Assembly: GCF_002018875.1 (NCBI RefSeq)
Contig: NZ_MVOL01000017.1
Span: 62,001-126,000, forward strand
Direction: 5' to 3'
Source of the DNA: Pseudomonas sp. MF4836
GTDB taxonomy: Bacteria; Pseudomonadota; Gammaproteobacteria; Pseudomonadales; Pseudomonadaceae
DNA: 64,000 bases
Each line of letters opens with the position of its first letter. The first letter of the stretch is position 1. The position numbers and the translations under genes were made by a program. Of the stretch, positions 36,461 to 44,935 are shown piece after piece. The notes beneath the pieces were generated by a model that did not search any database, was not told the origin of the DNA, and was given only the letters and a program-made list of their open reading frames with translations.

Positions 36461-36724
36461 GCTGACTCCAGGGTGTGAGACTGTGTGGGCTATGGTCGCT
36501 GCATTTGCCGCTGACTTCTAGCGAAATGCTTACAGGTCATCCACTTAAGCGATGAATTGAAGATTCGACAGCAGCAACGGGCCCGTATAAATATCTAATT
36601 TATAGATTGGATTACGGCATTTTTTGCGCTTTTTATCGATGCATGGCTGATAGATGATGCTCGCCATCAACCGGGATTGGCGCTCTACGGCAGCGACCAG
36701 GCCGATCCCTTACAGGAGACGATC

Positions 36725-37420
36725 ATGCTTGAACTCAGACCTTTTGCATCCCTGGGCGGCGCCCATCATGGCTGGCTGGATGCTCACCACCACTTTTCGT
36801 TTGCCGAATACCACGACCCGGCACGCATGAACTGGGGCAACCTGCGGGTGTGGAACGATGACGTGATCGCCCCTGGCACCGGTTTCCCCCAGCACCCGCA
36901 CCGCGACATGGAAATCATCACCTATGTGCGAGAAGGCGCCATCACTCACCAGGACAACCTCGGCAATAAAGGCCGGACCGAAGCCGGCGACGTGCAGGTG
37001 ATGAGTGCTGGCACCGGGATCGCCCACAGCGAGTACAACCTGGAATCGACGCCAACCCGGATCTTTCAGATCTGGATCATTCCCAACCAGGCCGGCGCAG
37101 CGCCATCCTGGGGCGCCAAGCCTTTCCCCAAAGGCCAGCGCGAAGGGTTTGTGACCTTGGCCAGCGGCAAGCACGGCGATGACCAGAGCCTGCAGATTCG
37201 CGCCGATGCGCGCCTGGTGGCGGCCAACCTCAAGGCTGGCGAATCAGCCGAATATGCACTGGACCCGGGCCGGCGTGCCTACCTGGTGCCCGCTACCGGG
37301 GTGATTGAAGTCAACGGCTTGCGTGCACAAGCTCGAGACGGTGTGGCGGTTGCCGAGGAAAGCGTCTTGCGAGTGACGGCGATCGAGGACAGTGAAATCG
37401 TGCTGGTGGACCTGGCCTGA
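36725..37420 (+). CDS. pirin family protein (YhhW-like)
   Basis: This 231-residue bicupin pirin has the metal-binding set in the N-terminal cupin: HPHRDMEIITYV followed by HQD and AGTGIAHSEYN. Bacterial pirins of this length, such as E. coli YhhW, show quercetinase activity in vitro, although the physiological role is unclear. The ATG at 36725 follows AGGAG by seven bases. It stands alone and is followed by a strong terminator. Confidence 0.9.
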   Translation: MLELRPFASLGGAHHGWLDAHHHFSFAEYHDPARMNWGNLRVWNDDVIAPGTGFPQHPHRDMEIITYVREGAITHQDNLGNKGRTEAGDVQVMSAGTGIAHSEYNLESTPTRIFQIWIIPNQAGAAPSWGAKPFPKGQREGFVTLASGKHGDDQSLQIRADARLVAANLKAGESAEYALDPGRRAYLVPATGVIEVNGLRAQARDGVAVAEESVLRVTAIEDSEIVLVDLA

Positions 37421-37435
37421 TAAAACAGAAGCCAT

Positions 37436-37468
37436 AAAAAAGGGCGACCCTGGGGTCGCCCTTTTTTT
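37436..37468. terminator. bidirectional terminator between pirin and pgm
   Basis: The stem GGGCGACCC (37442-37450) pairs with GGGTCGCCC (37453-37461), with A-run before and T-run after, so it can stop transcription from both converging genes. Confidence 0.92.
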
Positions 37469-37477
37469 ACCTGCCTG

Positions 37478-39124
37478 TCAGTTGCCGCTGATGGCGCCAT
37501 CCACCAGGGTCTGGGCTTCCTGCACCAATTGCTTGAGGTGGTCATCACCGATAAAGCTTTCGGCGTAGATCTTGTAGATGTCCTCGGTGCCCGAAGGTCG
37601 CGCGGCGAACCAGCCGTTGGCGGTCATGACCTTGAGCCCGCCGATGGCCTGATCATTACCCGGCGCGTGGCTGAGGATCTGCTCAATTGCTTCACCAGCC
37701 AGTTGGGTCGAGGTGACCTGCTGCGGCGAAAGCTTGCTGAGCAAGGCTTTCTGTTGCGGATTGGCCTTGGCATCGACCCGTACCGAAAAAGGTTCGCCCA
37801 GCTCATCACACAGGGCACGGTAGGCCTGGCTCGGATCGCGGCCAGTACGGGCGGTCATTTCTGCTGCCAGCAAGGCCGGGATCAATCCGTCCTTGTCAGT
37901 ACTCCAGACACCGCCGTCCTTGCGCAGGAATGAGGCGCCGGCGCTTTCCTCGCCGCCAAAACCCAACGAGCCATCGAACAGGCCGTCGGCAAACCACTTG
38001 AAGCCTACTGGCACTTCATACAAACGGCGGCCCAAGCGCTTGGCAACCCGGTCAATCAGGCCACTGCTGACCACAGTCTTGCCAACGGCGGCATCGGCGC
38101 GCCATTGCGGGCGATTCTGAAACAGGTAGTCGATGGTGACTGCCAGGTAATTATTCGGCGCCAGCAGGCCACCGCTCGGGGTGACGATGCCGTGGCGGTC
38201 GTGGTCAGGGTCGCAGGCGAAGGCCACATCGAAGCGATCCTTCAGGCCGATCAGCCCCTGCATTGCGTAGCTGGAGGACGGGTCCATGCGGATCTGCCCG
38301 TCCCAGTCCACCGACATAAAGCGGAAAGTCGGGTCGACCTGCTTGTTCACCACGTCCAGGTCCAGGCGATAGTGCTCGGCGATTGCCGACCAGTAGCGCA
38401 CCCCTGCTCCACCCAGTGGATCGACGCCCAGATGCAGCTTGGCGCCACGGATGGCATCCATGTCGATCACATTGATCAAGTCGGCGACATAGGTGTTGAG
38501 GTAATCGTGACGGTGGGTGGTATCGGCTTTCAGCGCCTGCTCGTAGCTGATGCGCTTGACCCCGGCGAGCTTGGCGGCGAGCAATTCGTTGGCCTTGGCT
38601 TCGATCCACTTGGTGATATGGGTATCGGCCGGACCACCGTTGGTGGGGTTGTACTTGTAACCGCCGCTTTGTGGCGGGTTGTGCGATGGGGTGATGACGA
38701 TGCCGTCCGCCAGGCCCGAAGTGCGGCCGCGGTTGTAGCACAGGATGGCGTGGGAAACGGCCGGAGTGGGTGTGTACTCATCCCCGGCGGCAATCATGAC
38801 CGTCACACCGTTGGCGGCAAGCACTTCCAGGGCACTGGCACCGGCAGGCGTGGACAGCGCATGGGTGTCGATGCCGACAAACAGCGGGCCATCGATACCC
38901 TGGGATTCGCGATACAGGCAGATGGCCTGACTGATGGCCAGTACATGCCATTCGTTGAAACTCAGATCGAACGAGCTGCCACGGTGCCCCGAAGTACCAA
39001 AGGCAACACGTTGGGTAGAAACCGAAGCATCGGGCTGGCCGGTGTAATAGGCCGTTACCAGTCGCGGGATATCGACCAACAATTCAGCTGGTGCCGGCTT
39101 GCCCGCAAAAGGACTGAGTGTCAT
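37478..39124 (-). CDS. pgm: phosphoglucomutase, alpha-D-glucose-specific
   Basis: This 548-residue Pgm has the usual length of the family. The phospho-Ser loop is TPSHNPPQSGGYKYN, the metal loop is DPDHDRHG, the sugar-binding loop is GFGGEESAGAS and the phosphate-binding loop is RPSGTEDIYKIY. It interconverts glucose-1-phosphate and glucose-6-phosphate for glycogen, trehalose and surface-polysaccharide metabolism. It is a single gene between two terminators. Confidence 0.95.
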   Translation of the reverse strand: MTLSPFAGKPAPAELLVDIPRLVTAYYTGQPDASVSTQRVAFGTSGHRGSSFDLSFNEWHVLAISQAICLYRESQGIDGPLFVGIDTHALSTPAGASALEVLAANGVTVMIAAGDEYTPTPAVSHAILCYNRGRTSGLADGIVITPSHNPPQSGGYKYNPTNGGPADTHITKWIEAKANELLAAKLAGVKRISYEQALKADTTHRHDYLNTYVADLINVIDMDAIRGAKLHLGVDPLGGAGVRYWSAIAEHYRLDLDVVNKQVDPTFRFMSVDWDGQIRMDPSSSYAMQGLIGLKDRFDVAFACDPDHDRHGIVTPSGGLLAPNNYLAVTIDYLFQNRPQWRADAAVGKTVVSSGLIDRVAKRLGRRLYEVPVGFKWFADGLFDGSLGFGGEESAGASFLRKDGGVWSTDKDGLIPALLAAEMTARTGRDPSQAYRALCDELGEPFSVRVDAKANPQQKALLSKLSPQQVTSTQLAGEAIEQILSHAPGNDQAIGGLKVMTANGWFAARPSGTEDIYKIYAESFIGDDHLKQLVQEAQTLVDGAISGN

Positions 39125-39320
39125 GCAAAACCTCTGGAAAAGGATGATTCGGGAGTGGAAGGCAGTTTACTGGCAGTTTGACCATCGCGCGACGGGATCT
39201 ATCCCATGGCATGAGCGGAACTTGCAGAATTTGCACAACGAACACGCAGGCGCCGCCCGGGACGGGCTGAAGTGATCGGGAGGGAAGATGAAAGACCGGC
39301 GCTTGAGGCACCGGTGCGAT

Positions 39321-39358
39321 AAAAAACGCCAGGGTTCGTGGTGGCGAACCCTGGCGTT
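39321..39358 (-). terminator. Rho-independent terminator of mexS
   Basis: A 14-bp stem (AACGCCAGGGTTCG at 39325-39338 with CGAACCCTGGCGTT at 39345-39358) has an A-run on the plus side, which is a U-tract for the minus-strand transcript. Confidence 0.88.
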
Positions 39359-39362
39359 GGGA

Positions 39363-40385
39363 TCAGGCCGATTCGACCTGCAGCGCAACCCGCTCGCGGC
39401 ATGGACACTCATCCATGTAACGGTGCGCTTCGACAAACTCATTGAACGGGAACACCCGGGTCTTCAGCGGCAGCAGCACTCGGTCCGCGGTCAGCTGGTT
39501 GATGTCACGCAAGGCTCGTTGCAGTGCCACCTGGTCCTGGACGATACCCAGCTCCGGCTTGCCGGTGAAGTTGCCGATGCAGTGCACAAAGAACTGGATG
39601 TTCTTCTGGAACGCCGCGCAGGCCGGGAATGGCGTCTGGTTACCGCCCTGCAGGCCATACAGGACCAGGCTGCCACGCGGCGCCAGGACATCGCCCAGCA
39701 GTGACATCTGCGGGCCACCCAAGCCATCGAACACCACGTCCACGCCACGGCCGTCAGTGAACTTGTTGATCTGCATCAGCAGGTCCTGTTCCTCGGTGAC
39801 GATCACTTTCTCGGCGCCCAGGGACAGCAGATACTCGCGCTCTTCCGCGGTCTTGGTCGCGGCAATCACCCGCACCCCAAGGGCTTTGCCCAGCTGGACA
39901 AAGGATGGGCCGGCGCAATGGCTGGCATCGGTAACCAGGGCGAACTGCCCGGGTTTGACTCGGGCCAGATCGGCGTAGGCGAAATAGGCAATCAGCAGCG
40001 GCGTGTAATGCACGCTGGCCTCGATCGGGCTGAGAATGTCCGGATAACGGGTCAGGGCCGAACGCGGCAATACGATCTGCTCGCCGTATACCGGGTAATC
40101 ATTGGGGCTTTCGGCAGGGAAACTGGCGACTTTGTCACCCACTGCCAGGTCGTCGACGCCATCACCGACTGCGGTGACCACACCGGCCATCTCATGCCCC
40201 AGGCCTGAAGGCAGGCGAGCATGGGACGAGGCCAGGTTCTGGCGCCAGAGAATGTCATACCAACTGATGCCAATCGCCTCGACGCGCACCTGCACTTCGC
40301 CTGGCGCAGGCAAAGCGGCCGCATGCTCTTCGCATTTGAGCACCTCGGCCGAGCCAAACTTGTGAAAACGGATCGTGCGGGACAT
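39363..40385 (-). CDS. mexS: MexS-like zinc-dependent alcohol dehydrogenase/quinone oxidoreductase
   Basis: This 340-residue MDR-superfamily oxidoreductase of the quinone-reductase type has the Rossmann part in GQFALVTDASHCAGPSFVQLGKALGVRVIAATKTAEE and the DVVFDGLGG segment. It is divergent from a MexT-like LysR gene, exactly as mexS is in P. aeruginosa, where MexS loss activates MexT and the MexEF-OprN pump. The ATG at 40385 has GAGG seven bases upstream. No mexEF-oprN genes lie in the window. It is probably a detoxifying oxidoreductase for a reactive electrophile. Confidence 0.88.
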   Translation of the reverse strand: MSRTIRFHKFGSAEVLKCEEHAAALPAPGEVQVRVEAIGISWYDILWRQNLASSHARLPSGLGHEMAGVVTAVGDGVDDLAVGDKVASFPAESPNDYPVYGEQIVLPRSALTRYPDILSPIEASVHYTPLLIAYFAYADLARVKPGQFALVTDASHCAGPSFVQLGKALGVRVIAATKTAEEREYLLSLGAEKVIVTEEQDLLMQINKFTDGRGVDVVFDGLGGPQMSLLGDVLAPRGSLVLYGLQGGNQTPFPACAAFQKNIQFFVHCIGNFTGKPELGIVQDQVALQRALRDINQLTADRVLLPLKTRVFPFNEFVEAHRYMDECPCRERVALQVESA

Positions 40386-40448
40386 CGCAAACCTCGTCAA
40401 AGTAACCTCTAATGCCCTGAACTTTATCTGGGCTTTTACAGCAAGACC

Positions 40449-40486
40449 ATCAGTGGCTATTAATAGTCGACATGCCTGTCATTGAT
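40449..40486. promoter_or_regulatory. candidate MexT operator in the mexS-mexT intergenic region
   Basis: The 267-base divergent region holds a dyad-rich block: ATCA at 40449-40452, the palindrome CTATTAATAG at 40457-40466 abutting GTCGAC, and the inverted arm TGAT at 40483-40486. Inverted ATCA arms are LysR-type features, and ATCA with a GTCGA core partly resembles the described MexT box. Spacing does not match that box exactly. Confidence 0.4.
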
Positions 40487-40652
40487 TCCGCAGCTCCGGC
40501 AACCCTTATAAACCGCGTGCCAGAGCGTACTTGCCTGGCAGGAAACTGAATTAGCCGGTGCAGAGTAGCAGCCTTTCCCCGTAAGATTCACGCCGGCCAT
40601 TGTTCTTATATGGCCGCTCTCGTCAAGTTTGCTGACTCTGCCAGGACTCCAG

Positions 40653-41567
40653 ATGAATCGTAATGACCTGCGTCGTGTCGACCTGAACCTGTTGATCGTG
40701 TTCGAAACATTGATGCATGAACGCAGTGTGACCCGTGCCGCCGAGAAATTGTTCCTCGGCCAGCCCGCCATCAGCGCGGCGTTGTCGCGCCTGCGCAGTC
40801 TGTTCGACGACCCCCTGTTTGTACGCACCGGCCGCAGCATGGAGCCTTCGGCGCGGGCGGTGGAAATCTTCGCCCTGCTCTCGCCGGCCCTGGATTCGAT
40901 TTCGACCGCGGTCAGCCGCGCCGCCGAATTCGACCCGGCCACCAGCACCGCCGTGTTTCGCATCGGTCTGTCGGACGATGTCGAGTTCGCGCTGCTGCCC
41001 ATGCTGCTCAAGCGCCTGCGCGCCGAAGCTCCCGGAATCGTGCTGGTGGTACGCCGCGCCAACTACCTGCTGATGCCGGCGTTGCTGGCCTCGGGCGAAA
41101 TCTCGATTGGCGTCAGCTACACCACCGACCTGCCGGCCAACGCCAAGCGCAAGGTATTGCGCCGCAGCCTGCCCAAATTGCTGCGCGCCGACACCGTACC
41201 CGGCGCCTTGAGCCTGGATGACTTCTGCGCCCGCCCCCATGCCCTGGTCTCGTTTGCCGGCGATCTCAGCGGTTTTATCGATGAAGAGTTGGAAAAACTC
41301 GGACGCAAGCGCCACGTGGTGCTTGCCGTACCGCAGTTCAACGGCTTGAGCACCCTGCTGTCGGGCACCGATATCCTGGCCACTGTTCCGGATTACACCG
41401 CCGAAGCCCTGACCGCCGCTGGCGGCGTGCGCGCCGAAGACCCACCGCTGCCGGTACGCGACTTCGAACTGCACATGGCCTGGCGCGGCTCCCAGGACAA
41501 CGACCCGGGAGAGCGTTGGTTGCGGTCGCGGATTCAGATGTTTTTTGGCGATCCTGAGAGTCTTTAG
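40653..41567 (+). CDS. mexT: MexT-like LysR-family transcriptional activator
   Basis: This 304-residue LysR regulator is almost collinear with P. aeruginosa MexT, from MNRNDLRRVDLNLLIVFETL through AAEKLFLGQPAISAALSRLR to the C-terminal RGSQDNDPGERWLRSRIQMFFGDPESL. MexT is a redox-responsive activator of mexEF-oprN and mexS. The start at 40653 follows CAGGA. The last seven codons and the stop are the beginning of a ~195-bp direct repeat that recurs at 45.9 kb beyond the hxs cassette. Confidence 0.9.
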   Translation: MNRNDLRRVDLNLLIVFETLMHERSVTRAAEKLFLGQPAISAALSRLRSLFDDPLFVRTGRSMEPSARAVEIFALLSPALDSISTAVSRAAEFDPATSTAVFRIGLSDDVEFALLPMLLKRLRAEAPGIVLVVRRANYLLMPALLASGEISIGVSYTTDLPANAKRKVLRRSLPKLLRADTVPGALSLDDFCARPHALVSFAGDLSGFIDEELEKLGRKRHVVLAVPQFNGLSTLLSGTDILATVPDYTAEALTAAGGVRAEDPPLPVRDFELHMAWRGSQDNDPGERWLRSRIQMFFGDPESL

Positions 41568-41737
41568 ACGTAGTCTGGCAGGCTGTTCGGCTGATCATTT
41601 CTGCCTTTCCACAAACCATGAAGCTCCATCCACTTCCAGTGGATTGCCACACCCGGAGGCAAATCTGAGGACACGCTTTGGAAGGTTTGCAAAGAATGCT
41701 CCCCAGCCTAAGGCCAAGCGGACTATTGATGAGGGAT
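41543..41737 (+). repeat. direct repeat, left copy, flanking the His-Xaa-Ser cassette
   Basis: This ~195-bp segment recurs in the same orientation at 45946-46140 with about 85-87% identity by eye. It begins with the last seven codons and stop of mexT. It includes highly conserved blocks such as ATCCACTTCCAGTGGATTGC and GGCAAATCTGAGGACACGCT. Small open frames inside it are probably not genes. The two copies bracket hxsDBCA and a small downstream gene. Confidence 0.85.
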
Positions 41738-41916
41738 GGGTGGACTGAGGGAGATATGAACCCTCGACCCTAATCCGTATCGAGGGCCGAGCCGTAGTGA
41801 GCGCACCACCCACCACGCTGGGCAAATGCGCGCAAATGTAAAAAATTATGATGGCATAATGCCTAGGCAACCCGCAAAATCCACACGTTCCCAACGGATT
41901 TGAAGGACCGGTTCCG

Positions 41917-42216
41917 ATGACATGGCCAGTCACGCTGAAACTCGACAGCGCAGCCTACCCGCTCAGCGTGGTGCAACGCGCCGCTTATTCCCTGGCCGAC
42001 ACTGTCACGATCCAGGTCGGTATTGAATCCAATCAGATAAGCCTCACAGCCTACCCCGCTGAAGCAAGGCTAACGCTTTCCCCGGAGCGGGCTCACTCGC
42101 TGATCCTTCAGCATCTGAACGACTTCGCCCTACGCGACCATATCAACCGCGAAACAGCAGGGTTGCGCGAAGTCCTGGCCCGAGCCGCGCTCACTGGGTG
42201 TGGGATTCCCCAGTGA
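41917..42216 (+). CDS. hxsD: His-Xaa-Ser system protein HxsD
   Basis: This 99-residue protein matches HxsD in size, position and pattern (VTLKLDSAAYPLSVVQRAAYSLADTVTIQV, then a C-terminal helical half ending RDHINRETAGLREVLARAAL). HxsD is the small conserved partner of the two radical-SAM maturases of the His-Xaa-Ser system and may act in precursor recognition; its function is not established. AAGGA lies about eight bases before the ATG. It is the first gene of the cassette and its stop overlaps hxsB. Between the left repeat and this gene is a 7-bp inverted repeat (CCCTCGA at 41761-41767 with TCGAGGG at 41780-41786). Confidence 0.85.
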   Translation: MTWPVTLKLDSAAYPLSVVQRAAYSLADTVTIQVGIESNQISLTAYPAEARLTLSPERAHSLILQHLNDFALRDHINRETAGLREVLARAALTGCGIPQ

Positions 42217-43700
42217 CACTGATTGCGACAGACGCCAAACACTACCGCTTGCTGCCTTTTCGATTCATGCGCATGAACACGGGACATGACCGTGACATCC
42301 TGCTCACCTCCGATACCGGTGAGTACATGCACGTGAACGACGCGCAATTACGAGCCCTCAGTTACTTCGACGTTCAAGCAAGTACGCCTTTTTACAAGGA
42401 CTTGCTGGCCCGCCACTTCATATACGAACCAGGCCGCCACGACCCGTTCCCGGAAATGGCCGCGCAGTATCGCAGCCGAAAGGACTTCCTGTTCCAGGGC
42501 CCGGCACTGCACTTGTTCGTGGTTACATTGCGCTGCAACCACACCTGCCAGTACTGCCAGGTGTCGCGGGCCCCTTTGGGAGGATCCGGCCATGACCTGT
42601 CGGAAGCGGATGCACAGGCGGCGGTCGATCGCCTGTTCGAATCGAACGCCCCCGCCCTGACTGTGGAGTTTCAAGGTGGAGAGCCACTTCTGGCCTTCGA
42701 GCGCGTCCGCCAGATTGTCGAACGGGTCGTTGAACGGAACGTGGTCGAACAACGGGATATCCAGTTCGTCATCACCACCACGCTGCACCACCTGACGGAG
42801 GAAATACTCGACTTCGCAGAACAAAATCACATTCAGTTTTCGACCTCGCTCGATGGGCCGGCGCCCTTGCACAACGCTAACCGCCCTACCCCATCACGAG
42901 ACTCCTACGAACGCACTGTAAAAGGCATCCAGTGGGTCCGTGAGCGCCTTGGCCATGATGCAGTTTCCGCGCTGACCACACTGACCTCAAGAAGCCTCGA
43001 ACAACCTGAAGCGATCATCGATGAGTATGTAAGCCAGGGCTTCTCCAGCATCTCGCTTCGGCCTCTGAGCCCTTATGGGTTTGCCACCAAGAGTGCCCAT
43101 CGACTTGATTATCCTATTGAGCGATACCTGGCCTTCTACAAGAAGGCACTGGCCTATTTGCTGCATATCAACCAACAGGGCATATACCTCTCAGAGAGTT
43201 ATACGAGCCTGTTGCTGAAGAATATCCTGACACCCTTCTCCTCCGGCTATGTCGACCTGCGCTCCCCTGCAGGCGCAGGCACTGCGGCGCTGGTTTACAA
43301 CTATGACGGTTACGTCTATCCATCGGACGAAGCCCGAATGTTGCTGGAGATGGGTGAAGACGGCTTGAGGCTCGGCACCGTGCACCAACCCTTGTCTGAA
43401 TTACTCGCATCGCCCGTTATGAATGCGTTGCTCGCCAGCGGTATAGCAGAGGCGCTGCCGGGCTGCTCCGACTGCGCACTTGTCCCGTACTGCGGTGCTG
43501 ACCCCGTCGAACACTATGCCCGCCAAGGTGACCCGATAGGACACCGAGTGTTCAGCAGCTTCTGCAAGAAGAACATGGGGCTGCTGAAGCATCTTTTCGG
43601 CCTGCTTTGCGATGGTGACGACAACGTGCAAAGGGTGCTGCTATCTTGGTTGAACAGGCGCTCTTACAACGATGTCCGGTTCCCGGGTTACAGGGGCTGA
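42213..43700 (+). CDS. hxsB: His-Xaa-Ser system radical SAM maturase HxsB
   Basis: This 495-residue radical-SAM/SPASM enzyme binds its [4Fe-4S] cluster through CNHTCQYC (Cys108, Cys112, Cys115). It has the SAM-binding GGE in VEFQGGEPLL and a C-terminal SPASM-type cysteine set (CSDCALVPYCGADP...FCKKN). This layout is that of peptide-modifying maturases. I chose GTG 42213, which overlaps the hxsD stop (GTGA); GTG 42198 would add five residues. Its stop overlaps hxsC by one base. With HxsC it is expected to modify the HXS-repeat protein HxsA. Confidence 0.92.
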   Translation: MTLIATDAKHYRLLPFRFMRMNTGHDRDILLTSDTGEYMHVNDAQLRALSYFDVQASTPFYKDLLARHFIYEPGRHDPFPEMAAQYRSRKDFLFQGPALHLFVVTLRCNHTCQYCQVSRAPLGGSGHDLSEADAQAAVDRLFESNAPALTVEFQGGEPLLAFERVRQIVERVVERNVVEQRDIQFVITTTLHHLTEEILDFAEQNHIQFSTSLDGPAPLHNANRPTPSRDSYERTVKGIQWVRERLGHDAVSALTTLTSRSLEQPEAIIDEYVSQGFSSISLRPLSPYGFATKSAHRLDYPIERYLAFYKKALAYLLHINQQGIYLSESYTSLLLKNILTPFSSGYVDLRSPAGAGTAALVYNYDGYVYPSDEARMLLEMGEDGLRLGTVHQPLSELLASPVMNALLASGIAEALPGCSDCALVPYCGADPVEHYARQGDPIGHRVFSSFCKKNMGLLKHLFGLLCDGDDNVQRVLLSWLNRRSYNDVRFPGYRG

Positions 43701-44935
43701 TGGCGATGCTGCGCAAAGATACCCACTTCGAAATCCATCACCTGAATGAGCCGAAACTGCTCAAGGTCATCACTCTGGATGAGTTCATCGAACAAGGCGT
43801 GGCTGTTTGTGCCGGAAGCGCTGAGTTCGGTGACCTGCTGCTTTGGCTGCCAAACGAAGAACGGCTACGGAGCCCGCATCTGCTCTCTTTACCAGTTGGT
43901 GGATTCCTGATCCCGGAACCATTGATCGGCGACTTCGACAGCATGCGGCCACACTTGCACACCCCCAAAGATGCGGATGTCGTGCAGCCCGGCGATGTCA
44001 TTGCCATCACACCAGGCAACGCGATGGTGCGAGTGCTCTATCGACGAGGCTCAGACAGCAACCTGCTGTTCATGACCGATCGTTGCAACAGCCTCTGTTT
44101 GATGTGCTCGCAGCCGCCCAAAGATATCGATGACCGTTGGCACATCGAGGAGAACCTACGGCTAATCGACCTGATGGACCCGGGCGAAGAAAATCTAGGA
44201 ATCAGCGGCGGAGAGCCAACGCTTTATCGCGACGGCCTGCTCGAAATCCTGGCCAAGAGCAAAGCCGTTTTGCCGCAAAAATCCATCCATGTGCTCAGTA
44301 ACGGGCGTCTGTTCCAAGACCCGAGCTGGATCGCTGCGCTCTCTTCCATCGGTCACCCTCAGTTGAGCTGGGGCATCCCGCTGTATGCCGACAATGCCGA
44401 AGACCATGACCATGTAGTGCAGGCTCCCGGCGCGTTTAGCGAAACCCTGCAAGGTCTTTACAACCTGGCGCGCGCCAACCAGATCATCGAGATACGCGTG
44501 GTGCTCAGTCGCCTGACCACGCCACGCTTGCCGGAGCTCGCCCACTACGTGTTCAGGAACCTGCCCTTCGTGCGGCATGTTGCTCTGATGGGTATCGAAA
44601 GTACCGGCCTGGCCAGGAAGAACTATGAAGAACTTTGGATTGACCCGCTGGACTATCAGGAGTCGTTGAGCCAGGCAGTGTATTTCCTGTTCAACCGCGG
44701 AGTGCCGGTTTCGATCTACAACTTGCCCCTGTGCCTGATCCCGGCCCACCTCTCGCGTTTCGCCCGCCAGAGCATCTCGGACTGGAAGAACCTGTTCATC
44801 GATACCTGCCAGCAATGCGCTGCCGTCAAACATTGCTCTGGCTTTTTCAAATCCCACTCCGACCGCTGGCAGAGCCGCGGCGTACAACTACTATCGACCG
44901 AGGCCTTTAGCGCCTATGCAAGGAGTGCACAGTGA
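43700..44935 (+). CDS. hxsC: His-Xaa-Ser system radical SAM maturase HxsC
   Basis: This 411-residue second radical-SAM enzyme of the cassette has its cluster motif late in the chain, CNSLCLMC (Cys129, Cys133, Cys136), after a ~120-residue N-terminal domain. GISGGEPTL is the GGE motif, and C-terminal cysteines (TCQQCAAVKHCSG) suggest an auxiliary site. The ATG at 43700 overlaps the hxsB stop (TGATG), with an alternative ATG at 43706. Its TGA overlaps the hxsA GTG. Two different maturases acting on one repeat protein is the defining trait of this system. Confidence 0.92.
   Translation: MAMLRKDTHFEIHHLNEPKLLKVITLDEFIEQGVAVCAGSAEFGDLLLWLPNEERLRSPHLLSLPVGGFLIPEPLIGDFDSMRPHLHTPKDADVVQPGDVIAITPGNAMVRVLYRRGSDSNLLFMTDRCNSLCLMCSQPPKDIDDRWHIEENLRLIDLMDPGEENLGISGGEPTLYRDGLLEILAKSKAVLPQKSIHVLSNGRLFQDPSWIAALSSIGHPQLSWGIPLYADNAEDHDHVVQAPGAFSETLQGLYNLARANQIIEIRVVLSRLTTPRLPELAHYVFRNLPFVRHVALMGIESTGLARKNYEELWIDPLDYQESLSQAVYFLFNRGVPVSIYNLPLCLIPAHLSRFARQSISDWKNLFIDTCQQCAAVKHCSGFFKSHSDRWQSRGVQLLSTEAFSAYARSAQ

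Noticed and set aside
41738..41916. tRNA-like or attachment-site structure around the 7-bp inverted repeat CCCTCGA/TCGAGGG
   Set aside because: No cloverleaf, anticodon or CCA end can be built, and no integrase is nearby.
41595..41933. Small minus-strand frame covering the left repeat
   Set aside because: It depends on the repeat DNA and extends into the hxsD start; the matching plus-strand frames in the two copies are not conserved in length. Treated as repeat, not gene.
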